From Corticium candelabrum (Eukaryota; Porifera; Homoscleromorpha; Homosclerophorida; Plakinidae): 64,000 bases of DNA. Below, in pieces: positions 24,510 through 36,530 of the stretch. The stretch spans positions 4,262,651 through 4,326,650 of the forward strand of contig NC_085105.1 of the NCBI RefSeq assembly GCF_963422355.1, written 5' to 3'. The notes below the pieces were generated by a model. The model was not told the origin of the DNA. It searched no databases and saw only the letters and a list, made by a program, of their open reading frames with translations. Numbering within the stretch: the stretch's first letter is position 1; the number at the start of each line of letters is the position of its first letter. A program made the position numbers and the translations under genes.

Positions 24510-27500
24510 TATGTGAACTACTTCAGGAATAATACGATAACTCATTAATTAAAAATGACATCCTACGTCAACAACAGTCACATCGAGTTTGTGCCACCCA
24601 TTTTCATAGGTGTTGTCATTGATTCGCACATTGTACACTATAATACAAGGATCACACGTTTAACAAACTTTTAAATTCTAACAGTAATTCTAATTAAGCT
24701 GACCATAGTCATGATAAACGCAAGCATTGCAGAGCCTATTGTGAATCTCCTTTTCTAATTTTGGACAACGTCCTAAAATTGAAGTTATTTTGGAGAGAAG
24801 GTAGTAATGAAAGTGGCGAAACTACCATTATACTTAGTACAGTACCTGCTCCACATACACACGCAGGCTGCCCTTTGTTCGAACTGTCACAAATCAAACC
24901 CACCTCCGGACTTCCTCCTCCAAGCGTGTAAAACCTAGTGCATTGCACGTCTACAGAAGAGCGTACAGTCAACATGAATCGCAAGCTTACACTTATTGGC
25001 CTCAGCAACCCACCTGGCTCGTAGTAATCGAACACACGCACACTGACGGGTAGAGAATGGACAATCTCAAACTTGCGGTAAGTTTTGAAAACGACGCACG
25101 TTCGTTTGGTGTCACACAGCTACAATTGAAAACGCAATTATTACTCTAATGTAACTGTGCGTGTAAATGTCAATATTCACTTTGTCAAAGTAAAACACGA
25201 CCTTCCTCCCTGAGACCTCGTATTTTAATAACCCAAGTAAGCTACCGCCATCCTGTAATATCTAAAGATTATACTAACATTTCTAAAAATATAAAAAAAT
25301 TAAACGGACTTCTTACGGTACTGAGGCAGCGCCAATCCGAGAAACCGGTCTCGAGGCTTTCACACGCTTCGTATCCAGTCGGCAATTCAAGTTCTACTAC
25401 AGCCATTGTGGTGCATCCAGAGCCCAAATATCTAGAAGATTAAAACACATGATGAGAACATTTCAATAGTCCTGTATTTCTGATGGAGTGCATGCAAACT
25501 CTTTTGCAGTAAACCTTACACAGATTGATAGAAAATTAGTAGGTAACTTTGCTTTTATTAACACGTATTGTGTAAAACGTGTGAATTTATTGCATTTAAT
25601 GACATTACTTCATATCTTACAAGTCGTTCATTAGATTTTCAGACCGAATTGATGCTAACAGTTATTAAACCTAAAACAATATCACACCAAAAGATTCGTA
25701 AAGCATTCCTACTCAGAGTTTTTGCATTATCATCGAGACAGTGCGTTTTTCAATAGTTTCTTAAGTTCCGAGCAAGAATCTGTTATAGAGGAATCCTAAT
25801 TTTGGAGAACAAACATTGACAAATAGGTTTCTTTAAGTTAAAAAATCATTAAAATAAAAATAAATCTAAAAACACGTTTTCTGTACAACATTTTATTGGC
25901 TTTGATTGCGTATGTGTTTGAGGTTTGTTATAAGGCTGACCTAACACAGAAAGCAATTTGAGCTCCGACTGGTGGCTCAGATAAGGAGATCATTGTCATC
26001 TCAGTAGCATTAACAGCAATGTCAAACGCGCATTGTTCGACGGAAGTCCCGGGAACGTTGTAGTCGTAATGAACCTGTCGAATACAAAGGGTTGCACAAA
26101 AATGTCACTGTCTCAGAGTTCTCTTTTCAATTACCACAGCCCGTCCTAGCCCGCTTCCGCAAGTATCTACTCTAATGAGTTCATTGACGGGAACCTGTAA
26201 AAGCAACATTTAAATCTAATTTTTAAAATAATTAAATATTAAGAAAACAAACCGGAACGCGGTACATAACGTCTGCAGTTTGTGGAGTAATTCGAAATGC
26301 CTTGATAAGGGAATAATTCGTTAGACGAACACTTACACATAAATTGGGAGCATGAAGAACAGTGACACGGCATCTGGCTGCGAATTGAGCCAAGGCTGTC
26401 AAAGCAACCACAGTGTCCTATACAAACACAAACGAGTCTATGGCAAAATATAGCTATCCATGCATATTCGTGAATTCTCTACTTGTGTTGAGACAAAGGC
26501 TCCTCGTGAGTTTCTAGCAGTATTGAGCCACTTGGCTGTAGTTCGAGCGCATTTGCAGTCACCCACGCAAAGACATGCTTGTAAAACGTAAGCCGTCATT
26601 TCTACCGAAATAGCAGATGGTTTTCTATACCAATAGGCATTCCCCAATCGGCTGTCTGCTTCCCAGTGCATAGAACCGTCAGTGTCTACGAAGATAACAC
26701 CAACATCAAATGCCACAAAATAGAAGACCATACGAATTTTGTACCAATCACTGCTTTGTCAAACAGATTTTTCTTCAATTTTTCGATGATTGTGTAATCG
26801 CATACTCCCTGTGGTTTGCACACCGCGCAGCCGCAAACACAAGCTTTGATCAAAGCTTTGTACACAATCGCCTGCGCGTATGGTCGGTTAACTCGACTTG
26901 CAGCCACCTCCTTCTGCATGTAACTCACTGCTGGACAAACTAGATTCTAAAAACATGATTATGTCAATCTTTAAAGAATTTCTACTACATGCTGATTTGT
27001 GACGCCTACTACAAGAGTTGGCTTCTCTTCGTTGCGACAGCACTCCAATAGACTCATTGTTGTGTAAGCAGTCATCGACACACCAGCCTCTTGAACTCCA
27101 CCCTACATGTCAATTAAAATAGGGTATGCATTCAGCCTATTGTCTGTTAGCTTGTTAGTGTGTGTGTGTGTTATTAGCTTACTATCATCTCTCTATGAAT
27201 TACGTTCTGCCTTTCAACAAACGTGCCGTTTTTACGTCTCGTTCCGAGAAAGTTGATGAGACTGCTGATGACCGCGTCGTCGACTATAACAAATTCTCTT
27301 GCACAACACATTGTGCGAAGTACGAACGAACTGAGCCACGTCGATGGTGTGTGATTCAGCCACACAGCAAATGCTCCGGAATCTATCACGCGAAACTTTA
27401 ACTGATAATTATAACCTAACATAGAAAAACGATGCTAGAAATTAAAGTTTAGTTTGGCATTTAATAACGTTAACTACCATTTTGAAGTAGCGGAAGGTGT

Positions 27501-30500
27501 TTTCTTACAGCTCCTGGATTGGTAGCATTTAGGAATGTGACGATAGCGCAGTTAGGACCAAATGTTAACATGCTATACTCTCCACCTCCACCGGGTAATC
27601 TCAGCATACTCTCTACGCTGTCGATTTTGTCAACCTTTCCTTCCATATTCTCGCCCACGGTAAAATATTTTCCTACAAAGAAATTTTGTTGAAAAAATAT
27701 ACAAAATTGCTAGACTGATTAAAACATTGCTGCATACCGCTGACTCCTATCCAGGCCGTGACCGATCCTTCAATGTAGTTTTCAGGAAGTCGTACTGGAA
27801 AGAAATTGGTTTGACTCTTGCTGTAAGGACGTCCTCCGCATCGACACAACCCCATACAGTAGTGACTTTCTAACCAAAATATATGTTTTTACAATCAGCG
27901 ATAGAAAATTTCATTATTTGACTTTACCGTTTTTGCCAGGACACCGTTCACATGTTCCTCGTGCGCGAAACGCCGAAGCGAAATTACCAATTTGCTCAGT
28001 GCAACAGCTTTCCTTTGTAAATAGCCCGTCGAGAGGCTCACTGCATTCTCCATTTAAGAGTACGTATTTAAAGCACTGGCCAATTCTCAGATCTGCAAGT
28101 AGAATCTATTGAGGTTACAACTAGAATTTTGACAACTCTTTGGTATCGCTGTCTACCCGGAAGTGGAAGAAGAGTGCAGCTCTTTGATTCGTCCATGTTG
28201 ACTCCTGGTAATTAATGACAGATTGCAAACTTTATTAAAATTACAGACTCATTCTATACGCCTTTGCATAGAGATTGAATAAAAACTTTATAGCATTTAT
28301 ACAATCTACGCAAAAAATTGATGCCGTGCAACTAAGTAGTTTGGGATAAATCAAATGCAAATTGGCTATCATTGAAAGACAGCTAACCCAAGGAACACTA
28401 CTCTAAAGTGAAAAACAGAAAATGTAGATATCATTTATGAAAACTCTGTTTTGTAAAACCAATACAAAATAATGGTACAACAACAGAAATGGTCTAATTT
28501 TAGACACATTTTTGTTATATCGATAAACGAAGAAAATGCCTCTTAAAATACTTCGATGACTGTTAGTCGGCCCGTATATAAAGTACTGTTCTAAAAATTT
28601 TACTTGTCTGCTACGACTAAAAACTGTAACTTGAAGAAAAATGCAACAGGTAGCACTGGCAGTGACGGCAGTATTACTATTAGTACGTCTACTGCCATAC
28701 AACGACTACGGCCGCTACCACCACAGGTACCACCACCATCGGTACCACCACCATCGGTACCACCACCATCGGTACCACCACTAACATTGCCACCACTAAC
28801 GGTATCACCACTAACGGTACCACCACTAACCGTACCACCACCACCACCGGTACAACCACCACACCCTCAACAACAACAACCAGAACAACAACAACACAAA
28901 CCATCACCTCCACCGACGACAACAAAGGTAAACACCATCACCAACACCAACACAATGACAACTACCATCAAAAAGCACAACAAGACAAAAAGCAACTACA
29001 AATACCGCTACTACAACAAAAAACAAAAAACAAAACAACACAACTAAAACAATATGAAACAATAGCCAAACATGCGTAACTAAGAAAGCCTAAAACAACA
29101 ATAAGTAACCCAAAGAACAAGTAAACCATAATAATAAACTACAAATTGTTACCATTTTTATTCAAACAATGTCCAGAAAATGAATTCTTACAAATGCGGT
29201 AAAACATACTTACCAAGAGGATCCAACTCTACAGCAACATCCGACTCTCTAGTAACTCCCTCCGGCTGCAAGATTCAAACTAATTGACCGCAATGCAGTA
29301 ACATAAATTGGTTGTCATTACCACAACAGTGATGTTCTGAACTATCTGATCACTAATAAGGTCCGTACTCATCCTGACCGTTAGCAACGTTGTTCCAACT
29401 ACCAATGGAATAACAGGAATAAGAACGGTTTTCGAGTCATGAGCTTCAATGCGAAAACGTATCCAGTCCGTCTCTTCACCCGTTCCCGCAGTAGTGCAAA
29501 GATCATCACGTACATCAACGACTTTTATCCCTGCCTGTACAAAAACACTATTAAATCAAAAAGCTTATGTTCATATCGCTCGTTTCTTACATTAGTCGAA
29601 TGTTGGTGGTAATTGAACGCAGTGCAAGCCACGGACACTTGTTCTTGCCGCTTTAGCGAAAACGGCAGATGACACTCAACAAGAACGCTCTGAAAGACGT
29701 TAATCGAGATCGGCTCTGACACGCAAAATCCCGATTCACAGCACTGCGCCAATCCGTAGACATACCATTCTGTATTCGAGTCAGGAACTCGAACAGTCAT
29801 GTCAATTGTTTTCAAATTCCTGAAACATTTAGGGTCAGTTATTTAACTAAAACGTAAAGAGTTAATCAAATTTCGAAATGCGGAAAACCTGTTGGTAAGG
29901 ACTATGTCTTGTAACCAAACGTGTGGAAAATACGTTCTCCTTTTTAAGAAGCTCGGGTCCTGCTTGTCAAAGTTATCAACGCCGCTTTGAGAACTCGATC
30001 TCGCTCTGTCTGTCATTAAATAATTCTCACTAAACGGTGACATCAAGTTATAATCATATCAAATACCTCCCATACAACATTGGTAGATATAAGTGGCAAC
30101 GTGCTCCGTTTTGTACTCTGCCTCGTTTCTTCTATCCATCTCTGACAAAAGGTCATCAAAGCTGCTGAATTTTCCTTTAACAAGCTCTCTGTACTCGTCG
30201 AAACAGTACCCGGCAACATTGCTGAAAAGTCTTTTTGCTCGCATTTTTATCTCATTACACAATCTTTCCACTGTAACAATATACAAGAACAAAAAGTGAT
30301 AAACAAAAGTTTGCACAGTGACGATTTAGTGTCATCATGTAATACCAAGTTCAGATCCTCGCTTCTTTCTTCCGGTACCGCAGCTGTCATCTTTACATCC
30401 ATTGTAAGCAACATGACTGTATAAGACTTGCAATTAGGTACAACTTACCAGAATTAATACAAGAAATACGGCATGAAGATGTACAGCAGCTACAGCGAGG

Positions 30501-32453
30501 ATTAATGGAGGCGTCAGACATTCCAGCCAAACCAACAACCTGAAAACACACAATATGTCAAACTAGACTTGACATACGACAGTCGTCAGTATCTCACATC
30601 AAACATTCCATCTGAACTTGCAACAGTGTAACCACAAGAATAGGAACAATTATCCAAAGCAGCAAACATCTGTAAACAACATTTTAAGGCGCATCAAATG
30701 AATACGTACTTTATATCTAACCTTGTCGCGTGACAGTCTGTTTTCATTATTGAGAATATACAATCCTCTGTCTACAGCCAACAATGCGACGTCAGAATTT
30801 GGGCAAGCAACGCTGACACCAATTGTAGCTTCATTGCCCGGTTGAACAAGCGTAGTTTTCAGTTCCAATGATATCTAAAAATCTAGCAGTTAGCTGTGCC
30901 TAAAGTACACATTTGTAATCTTTACTAAAGTTTCAGTAATGGGTTTCAACCAAAGTGTATATGTTAGCCGACATGGCCGCCAATAAACAATGGAAATCAC
31001 CTCGTTGGCGCATTTTTCAGCTGTTTTTAGACAAACGACGTCAGACACGAGCTCGTTGCAAGTATCCATATAATAGGCAAGGACGCAGAAACGATTGGCT
31101 AACTGAGGAGTGATCTGAACTTGAAATAACGTTAGTGGACCCGTTTTACTCCTTATAGACTGAGATGATTGAATGCTTCCTCTTGCAATGACAACAGTCG
31201 TAATAGTTAACTAATGGAAATTCAATGCTATCATGAAAAACATCAATAAACACGCAGCTATACCTGTCTGTTGTCTGAATTTGCTTTGATTAACTCAAAA
31301 TCTGCTCTGCTTCCCACCTAAGCAATTATGAGATTATTATAATTGAAGTAATTGTCGAAACCATAAATAAAATATTAACATATAACGAGAGAAATTGTTA
31401 GATACTATTAAAAGAGGAATAGCAAACTCTTAGTTTGTCTCCAATCCTTGCTCTGACAGTAATATGCCCTCCACACGATGAGCAAAACTGTTTGAAAACA
31501 CACACTTTCCCTAAAGCTTGACCACTTACACCAATCTGGCATATAAAAGTATCAAAAATTGCGTGTCTGGTTATCGATAAAGAAACAACTAACCTTAATT
31601 TCCATGTCACCGCTAATGCTTCCCACGTCGATAAAAATATCAGCGATGCCTCTGTCTTCTTCTTTTATGCTATGAAGATAGTCTCGACCATTTGCATCAG
31701 TTGCAGTAATCTGAGCTTGAGGAACTGTTCGACCGTTGGGATATCTTGCTTGCACCTAAACACGTCAAACTAACCAAGTTTCTAAATATTCATAATGGCA
31801 ATATTTTAAAAACTAAACCAGTTTACTAGAAGTAATAATAAAAAATAGCAAGGATAGAAGAGTGGTGATGCAGTAGAGAAAAATTGTAGGCATAACGTAC
31901 GGTCACAACAATAGCAAACTAAACAAGGGATAGCATGCAGTTACTCTATTACTCAGAGAAATATACCAAACAATAAGACCTTTACAATCACATCTACAAA
32001 ACACAAAATGGACAAATGGAAAAATGTTAGGCCCTCCACGTCTTTCGACGTCGACATTGAGGTCATTTGCGGAGATAGCTCTCCTGCCTCTAGAGACAAG
32101 GCCTCCATGCGATACGTGGAGTCTTGGGGCCAGCACTACAATCCACCTGGAGCTTGGCCAGAGTCATCCAGGAGCACTGACAATGGCGCAGCTCTGGGAC
32201 TGGACACCAAGGCCCACACGTACCCGTCTGCAGCATGATGTTACTGCCAAGTCAGCGGTCTTGTCCTCCCCAGTCAATGACCTGGGACTCATTTATACTT
32301 CTGAGTCGAGAGAGGCAAGTGTGGGTAAGTTTCTTGCTCAAGGAAACTGCGACAGCGTCGCCTCCACCAGGATCGAGCCTTCAACCTCATCACGGAATAC
32401 AAGATCCCGGATGTTATCTCCAACGCTCTACCATCTGCTCCACCGCGCCCCAC

Positions 32454-32520
<67 letters not shown>

Positions 32521-34473
32521 GCACGCACGCACACGCACGCACGCACGCACACGCACACAAAACAAACTCACACACGCAGATACAAAGTAAATAAACATAC
32601 ATACATAAATAAATTACACAATCTCACATACCTACATTCTTACCTGCAACTTCAGAGGAAGATTGGGTCTATAGAAAGGTGGAGTCAGATCACAATCAAC
32701 CTTGATTGGGTTGTCTGTAAACACTGCAGATCTGTCCGACTTTGCAAACTTGATTCCACTAGCTTTTTCTACCACCTCAACAAATATGCACAACCGCTTC
32801 CCGTGAGGAAATTCTAAATAACCGCTATTGGGAAAGCTCAATTTCTTCACTCCCTTATCCTGGAACGCACATCTACTACACATATGCACAGTAACCAAAC
32901 GCATCAATTTTACCGATGAAGAAAGAACGAATTTCGCCTTTTTAAACACAGTAGCGTTAATAGAAGTCTCATTGCATATCCCCAAGTCGATATCCAACGT
33001 ACCCTGAACTCCCTTGCCGTAAGTATACCTATAGATAACAATATGATCAGCAAAACATTGAAAAATCAATAGAATGTGTAGATCAACTTTGCAGCCACTT
33101 CGACAGTAATGGTAGGGCTTGTGACTCTGACGTAGCCGGGAGGTTTGATATTTACGTCAAACCGAGGCAGCACTACAACGTAGATTACAGACACAAATTC
33201 AGTTATCATAACAAATAGATATTATTGCAGCTTACCGTAGTTCCTCACCTCAAAATACGTCTCGGATATGACGCTACCCTGCTCAGTAAACGTCTAGCTA
33301 TAGGTGTGATATGATTAGTTAGCAACGCCTACTTACATCACAGGTACGCTTGGCAATAATTGTCCAGTCACCTTGCACAGGAGAAGGCCCCAGCTTGAAA
33401 TCTTTACGTTTGATCGCTAAACAACTCCATAGCGTTAACAGAAGATAAATACACCGTCAAGTAAAATTACCTCCGTCAGAAGAACATGATGGTATGGGCA
33501 ATCGATCAACAATAATGTTTTGTGGGTTCTGAAAACTCAAAAACACGTTAAGACTAAGAAAAAGTAAATGGCATTTTAAATTTACCCTGATATCTAAATT
33601 GACATCACAAACGCACTAAAAGAGAATCAAACATGATAATTTTTCTCAATCTTGTTCTTATCAAAGTCAAGTGTTATTCACTTCTTTGTCGCCTCCGCAG
33701 CACGGACGAAAATTGCATCCAAGAACGGCAACTCGAATGTGGACTGGAAAGAGACCAACAGTAACCCTCGAAGACAACCACATCTCACGTTGCCTTACCT
33801 TTGTCGTACTCCACGTAGACGGGTTTGTCTGTTTGCACGAACACGAGCGAAGGGCTTGCTTTGACTGCGACTCTTGTGACCTTACTGAACGAGGTGGATC
33901 CACTTCCCACTGCTCTTATACTCACGTAACGCTCAGCATTAGGGTCATCTAGTTTGGCCAACTTCTGACAAGGTAGGGTGAGATTGAAAGCCACGGGTGA
34001 GTTACCTGGAAGAAATAACAGTCAATCAACACACCAAAATCACATCCGTAAATTGGTCAATAGAACTACAGATTACGTGCTGCATTGCAATATCACAAAA
34101 GGTCTAATACACACAAATTTACTTTCACGGACATTGATTGAATTTGTTTGCGTAATGACTTGTCCGGAATCGTTTACTACTTGCAGGTATGCTGAAATAC
34201 TGCCACCATTCAAGTTGAATGTCGAGACCAACACTGTCTCTGGTTGACAGCACTGCAGATGTCGCGGTACAGCAACCAAGTACTTAGGGCTACAGCACAA
34301 ACAGATAGTTTACATACAATTGCGACGCTATACTTTATTTTCTTGTAACGAAATTCGGACGCCACTTAGGCCTACAGTAAGGTAGAAGGCAATTACCTGC
34401 TGTGAACTGAGGAAAACAGACTCAGAGAGGAACATACAAAGAAAAGAAAGGGCAAGTATTTACTATACCCCAT
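24105..34473 (-). CDS. Complement C3-like protein lacking the thioester, with TB domain
   Basis: About 30 short exons run from 34473 to the stop at 24105. Exon 1 (34473-34397) encodes a signal peptide ([20 protein letters not shown]). MG1 to MG6 follow ([79 protein letters not shown]). Next come a basic RKKR site, an anaphylatoxin-like exon, the alpha-chain start RRTYFPHVW, and MG7 (SFKL-type [13 protein letters not shown]). A TB domain, the TED, the MG8 receptor-binding domain ([15 protein letters not shown]) and a C345C domain end the protein. The C3-type linker CTRFY and CVCGAG before C345C, plus RKKR before the anaphylatoxin region, place it with C3/C4/C5, not with alpha-2-macroglobulin. 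The thioester GCGEQ is replaced by GGGGEY. Neighbours on the same strand are partial duplicates and a MASP-like gene. Secretion is predicted; function is inferred. Confidence 0.88.
27195..27410 (-). other. TED exon with the retained catalytic histidine
   Basis: The exon reads [12 protein letters not shown] and ends [10 protein letters not shown]. In human C3 the histidine of VIHQEM lies 116 residues after the thioester Cys and catalyses transacylation to hydroxyls. The equivalent codon here (27195-27197) still encodes His although the thioester itself is absent. Confidence 0.75.
27509..27672 (-). other. TED exon with a mutated thioester motif
   Basis: [19 protein letters not shown] aligns with the C3/A2M consensus L.xPxGCGEQNMxxxxPN. 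Codons at 27575-27592 read GGT GGA GGT GGA GAG TAT, so the thioester Cys is Gly and the Gln is Tyr. The exon is otherwise open, with intact splice sites (TGTAG acceptor, GTAAGA donor). Confidence 0.85.
27928..28092 (-). other. TB (8-Cys, fibrillin/LTBP-type) domain exon
   Basis: [20 protein letters not shown] then FTKESCC and [10 protein letters not shown] follow the TB-domain pattern (C....G.CS.PL.GL.TKE.CC....G...CE.CP) well known in fibrillins and LTBPs. Six of the usual eight cysteines are in this exon; flanking exons (SCTLLPLPG and HYCMGLCRC) could supply the rest. It sits between MG7 and the TED, where C3 proteins have their CUB domain. Confidence 0.7.
28700..28930. repeat. Intronic minisatellite with GGTACCACCACNA units
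   Basis: Repeats of about 14-15 bases (GGTACCACCACCATC and GGTACCACCACTAAC) lie in the intron between the MG7/CUB exons and the TB-flanking exon. The open frames through it are repetitive Val-rich or Pro/Thr-rich artefacts. A related, longer array occupies the same intron in copy C. Confidence 0.85.
30067..30270 (-). other. Anaphylatoxin-like exon
   Basis: [20 protein letters not shown] through [13 protein letters not shown] is about 68 residues, largely helical in character and ending in a CC pair, at the position of C3a. It directly follows the RKKR exon. Only four cysteines are seen where C3a has six, so disulphide pairing would differ. Confidence 0.65.
30350..30420 (-). other. Furin-type alpha/beta processing site exon
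   Basis: [18 protein letters not shown] contains RKKR at 30360-30371, where C3 proteins carry their four-basic linker between the beta chain and the alpha chain/C3a. The preceding exon is unusually Cys-rich ([12 protein letters not shown]). Confidence 0.75.
32268..32454 (-). mobile_element. tRNA-derived SINE, copy 1
   Basis: Read on the minus strand, the head GGGGCGCGGTGGAGCAGATG then GTAGAG resembles a tRNA 5' half with an A-box. The 3' tail reads CTCTCGACTCAG then AGTATAAATGAGTCCCAGG and TCATTGACTGGGG. The same tail recurs in the copy at 60194-60372 joined to a different head. Confidence 0.6.
32455..32560. repeat. (CA)n/(CACG)n microsatellite
   Basis: Long CA run followed by GCAC-type variants, intronic in the C3-like gene. 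Confidence 0.97.
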
Positions 34474-35950
34474 ACTAAACCTCCCTCTTGAATGAAACGC
34501 AGCAGGTGAGTGATTTTGTAGGAGGTGCCTATCGAAAAGGGTTGGACCGTAAATGTAGCAACACCTGTATGCTAGACAACACCTAGATTGTTTTCGCTTC
34601 TGCTGACAACGTCAAGTTGTAACTAAATTTTGACATGTTTCTAAAACATTTTATGTTTAAAAATTTACTGAAATTGATTTATATCTTATTTTTAATGATA
34701 TTTGGCGAGCAAAGGTTGTAATAGAAGACCACGCCTACTACTGAACGCCTACTTGATCACAACTGCATTCACATCCAGACTTCGTAATCGGCATTCTCAA
34801 TTGCCTTTTATGAAGAAATCAGAAAATAAAACGTTTAACTAAGTGGTAATATCAGAGCAAGCTGATTCTGTTGCGTGAAGGCAGTCCCACCTTTGCTTCA
34901 GCTTCACATAGATATCCACTGACCTCTAGTCACGTCGGATTCAGGTGACCGATGATCATCGAAAGCAATTTAGAGTTCATTAACACCGTCATGCCGTACA
35001 CGCCACACGAACCATACGTCTATCTTTCCTGAATTCAGCTCATATCTTGTTCTTTAAGTTTCTTCTAATGTCGAAAAAGGTGATCGAGAGACCATGCAGA
35101 AGCATTCGTGAGGGTGGGGTCAACCGAAGCGGAGGGAAATGGTTGGATGACACGCCTTCTAATGCTACACAAAATATCAATTTACAGGTGTAAAATGAGT
35201 GTTATGCAGATAAACCTCCATTGCAGTAGCGAATACAAGAGATTTCGCGCAGCAACTTGTGCGACTTTTTCTACGGTTTAGTTTTGAAAAGTGAAGCACA
35301 GCTTGTATACGATACCTTCAAGACTTCTATCTCTTTGTGCGACTTCTTTAGAAATTTTCAGTATCTAGCTGACACTAAATCATGTGGGGCCCTACTAACG
35401 ACTGAGAAAACCTTGTGATTTCTGATCTGAACGATTAATAAGTAACGATTTTTAACAAAGAATTGCACTCTACGATGTCGCTTTCAGGCAGAATCTAAAT
35501 TTGTTGTTTAGCGGAAAGTTTAGAGTTGCTATTTTGTAAATGTTGCCAAGCACATAGCATTGTAAGATCTGCAATAATTAAAATTTTACAGAAGTTGTCA
35601 GAATTACCTTGTACACATATAATACCAAGTTCAAGAATTCAGAAAGACAATCGCTAATCACTAGACTGCCTCCATTTTAGGTACTCTTCTTGGCATGCTC
35701 AGTTAAACAAATTCAAATGTTATTCACATATTCTTGAATTTGAATCTAAAACTGTAAATTATATAAGTAATGCTACTTCAAAATTACATTACATGAGTAA
35801 TGCTTCTTCAATATTCACAACAACAGAACCAAATTATGAAATCCCTACTTTAGGTACTTCTTTCTTATAGTTTGCTGTAAGTCTGAACTAAAACAGCAAC
35901 GCGGGTACTGAATCGATCGATCTTTTAATATGTGTCAAAGATCGATCTTC
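34474..35950. other. Upstream region of the C3-like gene
   Basis: No coding region is supported. It should contain the promoter of the C3-like gene, but I see no motif I can defend. Confidence 0.4.
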
Positions 35951-35979
35951 GATATTTCGAATTTGGTAGGTGGAGGATT

Positions 35980-36530
35980 AGAATGCGGTCTGAGCGTGGC
36001 GTGTCAGCTTTTCCATCATTCGTTCGGTAAGACTACTGTCTACATCTCGAAAGAATTTGAAGGTCACTATTGAACAGTTCTACGTCGTTTAGTCACTCGT
36101 TCACATTGACCATCCAGCTCGTTCAAAATGTCTGCACCATTCTTTGCGATGTGTGATGCTAGGGTTATGTGTCACACTTTTGGATAAGTCTTTCTATGAC
36201 AGCTAAACGGTATCGCGGATTGTGCATATCTTGACCCACGTTTTTAGCTCGCAATGAGGCATCGACCACTTCGCGAATTTTTGCAATTTTGGACTTGACA
36301 CTGCGCAGGACCGTCGACGACTGCGCGGAGTGCCGAATATCACCCATTTGACTTGAATTCGTCGTGCCATTTCCAGGGCTCTAGCTTTGGAGATGAGTTG
36401 CACGAGTTTTGCTTTGCGCAGGCGAGAGACTCTCTCGAACCCGATGTCTTTGGCTTGCTTTTTCGCAAATCCTTCATCCTTGTTCTAACAACGGGTTTGG
36501 AGGAATAACCGTCAGATCGCATTGAGTCGC
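35980..36530 (-). pseudogene. Unrecognised helical coding remnant
   Basis: Frames at 36165-36522 give helix-rich sequence (SVKSKIAKIREVVDASLRAK, then MHNPRYRLAVIERLIQK) followed by stops and a frame change. It looks like a decayed exon of unknown family. Confidence 0.3.

Larger units (their letters stand above)
32000..32560. mobile_element. Insertion in an intron of the complete C3-like gene, absent in copy B
   Basis: Flanking intron sequence (ACAATCACATCTACAAAACACA, 20 of these bases conserved) is shared with copy B near 21435-21455, where (CA)n follows directly. Here about 450 extra bases, including the SINE at 32268-32454, sit between that sequence and the (CA)n. The first 260 bases have no recognised identity. 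Confidence 0.6.

Noticed and set aside
28604..29047. Pro/Thr-rich plus-strand ORF and the overlapping Val-rich minus-strand ORF
   Set aside because: Both are translations of the GGTACCACCAC minisatellite inside a C3-like intron; composition and periodicity come from the repeat.
32024..32602. Plus-strand ORFs of 119-188 codons
   Set aside because: They cover an intronic insertion, the antisense of a SINE and a (CA)n tract; no domain is recognisable.
24105..34473. Alpha-2-macroglobulin instead of a C3-like protein
   Set aside because: The RKKR junction followed by an anaphylatoxin-like exon, the CTRFY linker and the C345C domain are features of C3/C4/C5; no bait region was seen.
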